From Alcanivorax sp. (GTDB lineage: Bacteria > Pseudomonadota > Gammaproteobacteria > Pseudomonadales > Alcanivoracaceae), in assembly GCA_022449455.1 (NCBI GenBank), contig JAKUPL010000010.1, positions 62,001 through 126,000 on the forward strand: a stretch of DNA of 64,000 nucleotides. The letters run 5' to 3'. A program made the translations under genes and the position numbers. Below, piece after piece: positions 57,670 through 64,000 of this stretch (position 1 is its first letter; each line of letters begins with the position of its first letter). The notes beneath the pieces are model-generated. The model saw only the letters and a program-made list of their open reading frames with translations. It made no database searches and was not told the DNA's origin.

Positions 57670-58629
57670 GTGTCCAAACTCGTGGTTTTTTCCGGTAGCG
57701 CCAATCCCGAGCTGGCCCAGGCCATGGTCAAGCAGCTCAACATTCCCCTTGGCGATGCCGACGTGGGCATTTTCAGCGACGGCGAAGTGTCCGTGGACAT
57801 CCAGGAAAACGTACGCGGCAAGGACGTGTTCATCGTCCAGTCCACCTGCAACCCCACCAACGATCACCTGATGGAACTGCTGGTCATGGCGGACGCCCTG
57901 CGCCGTTCCTCCGCCGGCCGCATCACCGCGGTGATGCCCTACTTCGGCTATGCCCGTCAGGACCGCCGGGTGCGCTCCGCGCGGGTGCCGATCACCGCCA
58001 AGGTGGTGGCCGACATGATCACCGCCGTGGGCATCGACCGGGTGGTGACCGTGGACCTGCACGCCGATCAGATCCAGGGCTTCTTCGATATTCCGGTGGA
58101 CAACGTATACGGCACGCCGCTGTTCGTGGCCGACATCGAGCGCCAGAAGCACGACGACCTGATGGTGGTGAGCCCGGACGTGGGCGGCGTGGTACGGGCA
58201 CGCGCCCTGGCCAAGCAGCTCAACGACGCCGACCTGGCGATCATCGACAAGCGCCGCCCGAAAGCCAACGAATCCCAGGTGATGCACATCATCGGTGAGG
58301 TGGAAGGCCGCACCTGCGTACTGGTGGACGACATCGTCGACACCGCCGGCACCCTGTGCAAGGCGGCCCAGGCACTCAAGGACCACGGCGCCGCCAAGGT
58401 GTACGCCTACTGCACCCACGCGGTGCTGTCCGGCCCGGCCATCGACAACATCAGCAACAGCGCCATGGACCAGCTGGTGGTCACCGACACCATCCCGCTG
58501 TCCGAACAGGGCCGCCAGTGCGACAAGATCCGCGTGCTGCGCCTGGCCCCGATGCTGGCTGAAACCGTGCGCCGGGTGAACAACGAGGAATCCCTGTCCG
58601 CCATGTTCGACCGGCTGGAGCTGGTTTAG
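57670..58629 (+). CDS. prs: Ribose-phosphate pyrophosphokinase
   Basis: Makes PRPP from ribose-5-phosphate and ATP. It has 319 residues. Signatures are [30 protein letters not shown] and the PRPP loop [13 protein letters not shown]. The start is GTG: the N-terminus [15 protein letters not shown] aligns with relatives from there. A heptamer-armed inverted repeat begins five bases after the stop. The leader (57595-57669) has an AT-rich stretch with TATAAAA. Confidence 0.97.
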   Translation: MSKLVVFSGSANPELAQAMVKQLNIPLGDADVGIFSDGEVSVDIQENVRGKDVFIVQSTCNPTNDHLMELLVMADALRRSSAGRITAVMPYFGYARQDRRVRSARVPITAKVVADMITAVGIDRVVTVDLHADQIQGFFDIPVDNVYGTPLFVADIERQKHDDLMVVSPDVGGVVRARALAKQLNDADLAIIDKRRPKANESQVMHIIGEVEGRTCVLVDDIVDTAGTLCKAAQALKDHGAAKVYAYCTHAVLSGPAIDNISNSAMDQLVVTDTIPLSEQGRQCDKIRVLRLAPMLAETVRRVNNEESLSAMFDRLELV

Positions 58630-58634
58630 GACCT

Positions 58635-58790
58635 GTTGAAAGTTGAAAGTGAAAAGTTGAAAGCGCGACAGGCCCTCCCTCCGGCTTTCAACTTCAGAGG
58701 CCGCGCCCCAGGCCCGGAGCGCGGCCTCTTGCGTTCCGGGACCCGCCCAAGCGGGCTCGCGCTTTCAACTTTTAACTTGTCACTTTCAAC
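58635..58790. repeat. Inverted repeat with 7-nt periodic arms (GTTGAAA type)
   Basis: Left arm 58635-58668 is GTTGAAA, GTTGAAA, GTGAAAA, GTTGAAA, GCGCGA. Right arm 58757-58790 is the complement of GTTGAAA, GTGACAA, GTTAAAA, GTTGAAA, GCGCGA. Both arms have four heptamers. The loop contains a nested hairpin AGAGGCCGCGC/GCGCGGCCTCT and an isolated extra TTTCAAC. It lies between prs and rplY and is the same type as the element after mgtE. Confidence 0.85.
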
Positions 58791-58894
58791 TTCTGGCCTG
58801 CCGGCCAGATTTCGGGCATAATCCGGCCCCCTTTATCAACCCTTCCCATCGCACCTGGTCGCGGGGCGGCGGGGAGCTTTACGGAGACATCGAC

Positions 58895-59551
58895 ATGTCC
58901 AACGAATTCGAACTGACCGCGGAAAGCCGCAGCGACGCGGGGAAAGGTGCGAGCCGCCGCCTGCGTCGTCTGCAGGGTCGGGTTCCGGGCATCATCTACG
59001 GCGGCACCGCCGAACCGCAGATGATTTCCCTGGAAGCCCGTGAGCTGAAGAAAGCCCTGGAAACCGAGGCCTTCTACAGCCACATCCTGACCCTCAAGCT
59101 GGACGGCAAGAACCAGCAGGCGGTACTGCGCGATCTGCAGCGCGATCCGGCCCGCGGTTTCCCGATCCACGCCGACTTCATGCGCGTGGACGCCAGCCAC
59201 AAGATCACCATGACCGTTCCGCTGCACTTCACCAATGAAGAAGCCTGCATCGGCGTCAAGAAGCAGGGCGGCGAGATCCACCGCAACATCTCCGAGGTGG
59301 AAGTGAGCTGTCTGCCCAAGGACCTGCCGGAATACCTGGAAGTGGACATGATCGCCGTGGAGCTGGATCAGGTGATCCACCTCTCCGAGATCAAGCTGCC
59401 GGGCGGCGTGGAAATCGTCGAGCTGACCCATGGCGAAGACCATGACCAGCCGGTGGTGGCCGTGCACAAACCGAAGGTCCGCGCCGAGGAAGACGAAGGC
59501 GAGGAAGGCGGCGAAGAAGCCGCCGGTGACGACAAGGCCGACGAGGAATAA
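58895..59551 (+). CDS. rplY: 50S ribosomal protein L25/general stress protein Ctc
   Basis: 5S rRNA-binding ribosomal protein in its long (Ctc) form, 218 residues. The N-terminal L25 domain (about 5-95) has GKGASRRLRRLQGRVPGIIY. The C-terminal TL5 domain (about 100-190) has VDASHKITMTVPLHF. The acidic tail is Glu/Asp/Gly-rich. GGAGACATCGAC precedes the ATG. It follows prs and precedes pth by eight bases, the standard prs-rplY-pth-ychF order. Confidence 0.96.
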   Translation: MSNEFELTAESRSDAGKGASRRLRRLQGRVPGIIYGGTAEPQMISLEARELKKALETEAFYSHILTLKLDGKNQQAVLRDLQRDPARGFPIHADFMRVDASHKITMTVPLHFTNEEACIGVKKQGGEIHRNISEVEVSCLPKDLPEYLEVDMIAVELDQVIHLSEIKLPGGVEIVELTHGEDHDQPVVAVHKPKVRAEEDEGEEGGEEAAGDDKADEE

Positions 59552-59559
59552 TCCTCGCC

Positions 59560-60147
59560 GTGGCGGATCCGGTACGACTGATCGTGGGCCTGGGCAACCC
59601 GGGCCCCGAATACGACGCCACCCGTCACAACGCCGGTGTCTGGTACATCGATGCCCTGGCCCGTGCCCAGGGCATTTTCCTTTCCGAGGAAAAGAAATAC
59701 TTCGGCCTCACCGGCACCTTCCAGTTCGAAGGCGAAACCATCCGCCTGCTGGTGCCCTCCACCTATATGAACCGCAGCGGCCAGGCCACCTCGGCGCTGG
59801 CGAACTTCTTCAAGATTCCGGTCACGCAGATGCTGGTGGCCCACGACGAACTGGACCTGCCCCCGGGCGTGGCCCGCTTCAAGCAGGGCGGCGGCCACGG
59901 CGGCCACAACGGACTGCGCGACATCATTGCCCGGCACGGTAACAGCCGGGATTTTCACCGCCTGCGCATCGGCATCGGCCATCCCGGCAGCGCCGACCGC
60001 GTCACCCCCCATGTGCTGAGCAAACCCTCCGCCCAGGACCGCGACTTGATCGAGCGGGCCATCGACGAGGCGGTGCGCTTTACCCCGGATATGCTACGTG
60101 GCGACCTGAACGGTGCCATGAACGGGCTGAACGGCTTCCGCGCCTGA
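59560..60147 (+). CDS. pth: Peptidyl-tRNA hydrolase
   Basis: Recycles peptidyl-tRNAs released from stalled ribosomes. It has 195 residues. The start region is VRLIVGLGNPGPEYDATRHN with the catalytic His, and GGGHGGHNGLRDI follows. The start is GTG, eight bases after rplY. ychF follows beyond an opposite-strand GST gene, an interruption of the usual pth-ychF adjacency. Confidence 0.96.
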   Translation: MADPVRLIVGLGNPGPEYDATRHNAGVWYIDALARAQGIFLSEEKKYFGLTGTFQFEGETIRLLVPSTYMNRSGQATSALANFFKIPVTQMLVAHDELDLPPGVARFKQGGGHGGHNGLRDIIARHGNSRDFHRLRIGIGHPGSADRVTPHVLSKPSAQDRDLIERAIDEAVRFTPDMLRGDLNGAMNGLNGFRA

Positions 60148-60162
60148 CCACGCTCCCGATCT

Positions 60163-60903
60163 TCAACGATCGCCGCGGTAACGCGCCAGAACCCACTGCC
60201 CCGCCGGCCGTTCGCGCATGTCGCCGAGCTTCTTTTGCAGCGCCGGCGACAGGGTGCTCTCATCGAAAACGTCCCAGGGCGTGCCCGGCGGGCTGACCAG
60301 CGGCGCCAGCAAGCTGGCCGCGGTAATGTCCGCCAGGGTCAGCCGGTCCGCCACCAGATAGTCGCCACCGCCCTGGGCCAGGGCCTCTTCCACCAGTGCC
60401 AGCCCCTCTTCCACGCGCTGTTCCGAATACACCACCGCCTTGGGCTTGATGGCGTACAGCCGCCGCACGCCCTCGCGGGTGAGCGGCACCAGGGCACGCT
60501 TGACCGGACCGGGCAGATGGTAGGGGTCGAGCATGGCGTCCATGATCTCCGGGCGGTTCAGCACCTGGCCATAGAGCCAGCGGCGCACATGCACGCCGAT
60601 GCGGTCGAACTGCTGCTCCAGCTCGATCATGCGCGCCCGCTGATCCCCGTCCTCCGGCACCAGCGGCCGCTCCGGATAATACTTCTCCAGGTAATAGGCG
60701 ATCTTGGTGGAATCGCCCACCGTGCGTTTATCGTCGCGCAGAATCGGCAGGGTATTGATGCGCGCCAGCCAGTGGCTGCGCAGCCGATGCGGCCCGGGCA
60801 ACAGATTGCGCACGCGGTAATCCAGCCCCTTGTGGTCGAGCTGCCAGCGGCTCTTCTCGCAGTAATGGGAGATCGGAAACTGATAAAGGATTCGGACGGT
60901 CAT
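60163..60903 (-). CDS. Glutathione S-transferase family protein
   Basis: The 246-residue protein has an N-terminal thioredoxin-like GST domain: YQFPISHYCEKSRWQLDHKG, where Cys/Ser rather than Tyr may contact glutathione, then NTLPILRD and DSTKIAYYLEKYYPERPLV. The C-terminal helical domain has YLVADRLTLADITAASLLAPL. It stands alone on the minus strand between pth and ychF. The substrate is unknown. Confidence 0.9.
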   Translation of the reverse strand: MTVRILYQFPISHYCEKSRWQLDHKGLDYRVRNLLPGPHRLRSHWLARINTLPILRDDKRTVGDSTKIAYYLEKYYPERPLVPEDGDQRARMIELEQQFDRIGVHVRRWLYGQVLNRPEIMDAMLDPYHLPGPVKRALVPLTREGVRRLYAIKPKAVVYSEQRVEEGLALVEEALAQGGGDYLVADRLTLADITAASLLAPLVSPPGTPWDVFDESTLSPALQKKLGDMRERPAGQWVLARYRGDR

Positions 60904-61058
60904 CGCAAAGGCACCTCCTTGTGACCAGCCAGTCTAGAGGTTCCCGCCCACCCGGTTCAGGGCACGAGCGCCCCGCCGGAACGGCGCTTGAGCAACCCCC
61001 GGTCGCATTTTGCGCGTAGCTTGAGTAGCATTGCGCCCTCGAAATCGGAGGTGCAGTT

Positions 61059-62150
61059 ATGGGTATTCAGTGCGGTATCGTGGGCCTGCCCAACGTGGGC
61101 AAATCCACCCTTTTCAACGCCTTGACCAAGGCCGGCATCGACGCTGAGAACTTCCCGTTCTGCACCATCGAGCCCAACACCGGCGTGGTGCCGGTGCCGG
61201 ACCCGCGCCTCGACCAGCTGGCCGCCATCGCCAAGCCGGAAAAGGTGATCCCGGCGACCATGGAATTCGTGGACATCGCCGGCCTGGTGGCGGGCGCCTC
61301 CAAGGGCGAAGGGCTGGGCAACCAGTTCCTGGCCAACATCCGCGACACCGACGCCATCGCCCATGTGGTGCGCTGCTTCGACGATGAGAACGTGATCCAC
61401 GTGGCCGGCAAGGTGTCGCCCCTGGACGACATCGCGGTCATCAACACCGAGCTGGCGCTGGCCGACCTGGACTCCGTGGAACGCGCCCTGCAGCGCGCCC
61501 AGAAGGCCGCCAAGGGCCAGAACAAGGACGCCCAGGCGATGATCCCGGTGCTGGAAAAACTGCTGCCGCTGCTCAGCGAAGGCGAACCGGCCCGCGCCGC
61601 GGACCTGAGCGCCGACGAACGCAAGACCATCCGCAGCCTCAATCTGCTCACCCTCAAGCCCACCATGTACATCGCCAACGTGGAAGAAGACGGCTTCGAC
61701 AACAACCCGCTGCTGGACACCGTCCGCCAGCAGGCCGAGACGGAAAACGCCGTGGTGGTGCCGATCTGCGCCAAGATCGAATCCGAGATCGCCGAGCTGG
61801 ACGATGAAGAGAAAACGGACTTCCTGGCCGACCTGGGCATGGAGGAACCGGGCCTCAACCGGGTGATCCGCGCCGGCTACGAACTGCTCGGCCTGCAGAC
61901 CTACTTCACCGCCGGCAAGAAGGAAGTGCGCGCCTGGACCATCAAGGTCGGCGCCACCGCCCCCCAGGCCGCCGGGGTCATCCACACCGACTTCGAGAAG
62001 GGCTTTATCCGCGCCCAGACCATCGCCTTCGACGACTTCGTCGCCGGCAACGGCGAACAGGGCGCCAAGGAAGCCGGCAAGATGCGCGCCGAGGGCAAGG
62101 ACTACGTGGTCCACGACGGCGACGTGCTGAACTTCCTGTTTAACGTCTGA
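61059..62150 (+). CDS. ychF: Redox-regulated ATPase YchF (OLA1 type)
   Basis: Obg-family P-loop ATPase linked to ribosomes and oxidative stress, 363 residues. G1 is [18 protein letters not shown], the switch region has [21 protein letters not shown], and the C-terminal TGS domain ends [16 protein letters not shown] to the usual [11 protein letters not shown]. The ATG has GGAGG seven bases upstream. Directly after the stop is the junction with the probable integrative element. Confidence 0.97.
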   Translation: MGIQCGIVGLPNVGKSTLFNALTKAGIDAENFPFCTIEPNTGVVPVPDPRLDQLAAIAKPEKVIPATMEFVDIAGLVAGASKGEGLGNQFLANIRDTDAIAHVVRCFDDENVIHVAGKVSPLDDIAVINTELALADLDSVERALQRAQKAAKGQNKDAQAMIPVLEKLLPLLSEGEPARAADLSADERKTIRSLNLLTLKPTMYIANVEEDGFDNNPLLDTVRQQAETENAVVVPICAKIESEIAELDDEEKTDFLADLGMEEPGLNRVIRAGYELLGLQTYFTAGKKEVRAWTIKVGATAPQAAGVIHTDFEKGFIRAQTIAFDDFVAGNGEQGAKEAGKMRAEGKDYVVHDGDVLNFLFNV

Positions 62151-62345
62151 TTAACGTTTGATCATTTCTCCTATACCTCAGTAGACGTTAGTAGCCACCC
62201 ATAGACTAAGCATATAACGTAAAATCAACAGCTTACATTGAAAAAGCCTGGGTCTTCTGAGCCGCCGACGTCTACTGTTGGATTTTGCATTCCAGGATTT
62301 TTGGGGGTACAGTTGGGGGTACTGCTCAAAAATTTTGGGGGTACC
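62139..62345. other. Candidate attachment/junction region between ychF and integrase
   Basis: The end of ychF holds a tandem direct repeat TTAACGTCTGAT/TTAACGTTTGAT (62140-62162). An inverted pair CAGTAGACGT (62178) and ACGTCTACTG (near 62267) lies farther on. Three copies of TGGGGGTAC occur at about 62298-62345, just before integrase. Such repeats are typical of integrase core or arm sites, but no second att copy is inside the window, so the exact core is unknown. The 219 bases contain no gene, and GC drops sharply here. Confidence 0.4.
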
Positions 62346-62369
62346 GCCTCCCCCATCCTGGAGGTGCCA

Positions 62370-63644
62370 ATGCCAAAGGATCTACTTACCGAACTCAAAG
62401 TCAGGGCGGCGAAGCCGGAATCACGCTCGTATAAGCTCAGTGATGGCGGCGGCCTGTTCCTCTTGGTCAAACCAAATGGCAGCAAGCTCTGGCGCTGGAA
62501 GTACCGCATTGATGGCAAGGAGAATCTTTACGCTATCGGCCCCTACCCTGATGTAGGCCTATCAGATGCCCGAACGGAGCGGGACTCGGCACGGCAGCTC
62601 GTCAAGCAAGGCATTCACCCATCGCACGACCGCCAAGAGATAAAGCGGCGCAATATCGAGACACTCGAAGAACGCAAGCGAGCCATGGAAAGCTCTTTTG
62701 CCAAAGTCTCGGCTGCTTATCTGGCTGAGGTGAAAGCGAGCTACAAGCCAGGCTCGTACCGCGCCAAGGAAAGCCGTATCCGGAAATACCTCGCACCGAA
62801 GCTGGCCGAGATTCCAATCAGTGAGATCGGAGTCAAAGAGATACGTCCCGTCCTGGAGGCCTGCAAAGCCCACGGTGCCTGGGCCGGGATTCATGTGAAG
62901 GGCGACCTGAACGCAATTTTTGAGTATGCAATCGTACGGGGCTTGGCCGACGCCAACCCGATACCAACGCTGCGCGGACTGCTCAAGATACCTCCCAGCC
63001 AAAGCAAGGCCGTCTTGACCGCCGAGCAGACCCGCGCCTTCTATCGAGAGCTTCGGGCTTACCGTGGCTACCCAGAAACTGCCCTGTGTCTGCGACTCAT
63101 TGCACTAACTGCCTGCCGACCCGGCGAAGCAGCCGATGCAGAGTGGAACGAGTTTGATTTTGAGGAACAAGTATGGCGCCGACCGGGGGAGAAGATGAAA
63201 GCCGGACGCGACCACGTCTGCCCTCTTTCTGATCAGGCAATCCAGGTGATCGAAGACCTTCGGCCAATTACCGAAGGTGGGCGCTATCTGTTTCCTCACC
63301 GTAGCGGCAAGGGGTTCACGACGCCCAACAGATTGTCGTATGCCATGCGTGACATGAATCTGGGGCCGAGAACAACACCCCACTGTTGGCGAACCACTTT
63401 TTCCACTTGGGCCAACGAGCAGGGTTTCCGTCCCGATGCCATTGAGCGCCAGCTAGCCCACGTCGAAAGCAACAAGGTGCGCGCAACTTACAATAAGGCA
63501 ATCCTGCTCTCCCAGCGCCGTGAAATGATGCAGGCATGGGCTGATTATCTTTCGGCAGCAGAAGAGGCGGCTGTAAATACATCTGAGTCAGCTTCCAAGC
63601 CGACATCCAAGAAGATTGGTGCTCGTGCTCGCAGAGCGGGCTAA
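62370..63644 (+). CDS. Tyrosine-type site-specific integrase (P4/DUF4102 family)
   Basis: The 424-residue integrase has an N-terminal DUF4102 arm-binding domain (LSDGGGLFLLVKPNGSKLWR), a core-binding SAM-like domain, and a catalytic domain with Arg250 (TACRPGE), HCWR box, QLAHVESNK and nucleophile Tyr374 (RATYNKA). The start MPKDLLTEL follows GGAGGT. Codon use and GC are lower than in ychF. With the adjacent TraI fragment it marks one end of an integrative and conjugative element or genomic island. Confidence 0.93.
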   Translation: MPKDLLTELKVRAAKPESRSYKLSDGGGLFLLVKPNGSKLWRWKYRIDGKENLYAIGPYPDVGLSDARTERDSARQLVKQGIHPSHDRQEIKRRNIETLEERKRAMESSFAKVSAAYLAEVKASYKPGSYRAKESRIRKYLAPKLAEIPISEIGVKEIRPVLEACKAHGAWAGIHVKGDLNAIFEYAIVRGLADANPIPTLRGLLKIPPSQSKAVLTAEQTRAFYRELRAYRGYPETALCLRLIALTACRPGEAADAEWNEFDFEEQVWRRPGEKMKAGRDHVCPLSDQAIQVIEDLRPITEGGRYLFPHRSGKGFTTPNRLSYAMRDMNLGPRTTPHCWRTTFSTWANEQGFRPDAIERQLAHVESNKVRATYNKAILLSQRREMMQAWADYLSAAEEAAVNTSESASKPTSKKIGARARRAG

Positions 63645-63647
63645 GCT

Positions 63648-64000
63648 TTATGTAGCACCACTGTTGGACTGAGCTTCGCCAACCGAAAGCGTCAAATACG
63701 GATTATTTAGAATTGGTTCGTTGAACAACACCGAGCCATCTGCCAACAAGTAGCCATGCAACCGCCGCGACTTGCGTGGCCCGGTGACTTCGCAAGTCCA
63801 GATGTTCAGCCCATTGTCTTGCTTGCGGTGCAGTCCCAACTTTTCGAACTTCTTCTGAGCCCACTGCCAGTCTGAGAGCTTCTCTGTCTTGGCAAGCTTC
63901 GCTATCTGGGGATGCTCCTGGGCATAACGCTGGAACACCCCCGGGCTGACGAGATACACGGTACCGTCTACGGTGTGCACCAGCGCCTTGGCGTCGTTGA
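63648..64000 (-). CDS. TraI-type conjugal transfer protein, C-terminal part (cut by window edge)
   Basis: An open frame enters from beyond the window end and stops at 63648. The visible 117 or so residues include ALVHTVDGTVYLVSPGVF, RYAQEHPQIAKL and RRLHGYLLADGSVLFNEPIL, which resemble the C-terminal (TraI_2_C/DUF1528) domain of ICE-type relaxases. It converges on the integrase with a three-base gap. The catalytic relaxase domain would lie outside the window. An internal GTG at 63980 is not the true start, because the frame is open to the edge. Confidence 0.75.
   Translation of the reverse strand, partial: NDAKALVHTVDGTVYLVSPGVFQRYAQEHPQIAKLAKTEKLSDWQWAQKKFEKLGLHRKQDNGLNIWTCEVTGPRKSRRLHGYLLADGSVLFNEPILNNPYLTLSVGEAQSNSGAT

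Overview
The window is GC-rich chromosomal DNA from a gammaproteobacterium. Gene order from the lpt/rpoN cluster through pmbA-yjgA, tldD-nitrilase-yhdP-maf-mreDCB and gatCAB is the order familiar from Pseudomonas and its relatives. Protein character and base composition fit an Alcanivorax/Alloalcanivorax-like organism, but that assignment is an inference. Nearly all of the sequence is coding, and many neighbouring genes overlap by 1-14 nt (ATGA, GTGA or TGATG junctions).

Layout. 0-6.4 kb: lptA-lptB, rpoN-hpf-ptsN-rapZ-npr (nitrogen PTS) and mgtE, with a near-consensus sigma-54 promoter in front of rpoN itself. 6.6-10.3 kb: two tandem membrane proteins, pmbA and yjgA. 10.3-24.4 kb: an accessory block between yjgA/pmbA and tldD. 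It carries a four-gene RND efflux operon (adaptor, two permeases, lipoprotein outer-membrane channel) with a Fur-like site upstream, a CynX-type MFS transporter, a GMC oxidoreductase, a MORN-repeat/C13-peptidase lipoprotein and a cyclic-nucleotide-binding protein. 24.4-33.9 kb: tldD, nitrilase-like amidase, yhdP, maf, mreD, mreC, mreB; the RNase G gene usual between maf and yhdP is absent, and a MITE-like element splits mreB from mreC. 34.1-38.3 kb: gatC-gatA-gatB, a crotonase-family gene and a small ORF.

38.3-50.1 kb holds the most interesting system: a Slam-type outer-membrane translocator, a secreted hemophilin-like protein without a lipid anchor, a large PKD-repeat lipoprotein of unknown role, exbB-exbD-tonB, a TonB-dependent receptor with an N-terminal signalling (STN) domain, and its fecR/fecI anti-sigma/sigma pair. 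Three Fur-like sites punctuate the locus. The arrangement resembles the Acinetobacter hemophilin (HphA/HphR/HsmA) heme-uptake cluster, with an added PKD lipoprotein and no heme oxygenase gene in view. The proposed flow is that Slam exports the hemophore, the receptor takes its cargo with energy from the linked TonB complex, and occupancy is signalled through FecR to FecI.

50.1-62.2 kb: moeB/hesA-like, prmC, prfA and hemA on the minus strand; a TPR lipoprotein, lolB, ispE, tRNA-Gln(UUG), prs, rplY, pth, a GST (minus strand) and ychF. 62.2 kb to the end: the edge of a probable integrative element, with a P4-type tyrosine integrase and the C-terminal end of a TraI-type relaxase/helicase-domain protein.

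Two repeat classes stand out. Three long inverted repeats whose arms are built of 7-nt units sit just after the stop codons of lptB, mgtE and prs. A 267-bp element with 32-bp terminal inverted repeats interrupts the mre operon.
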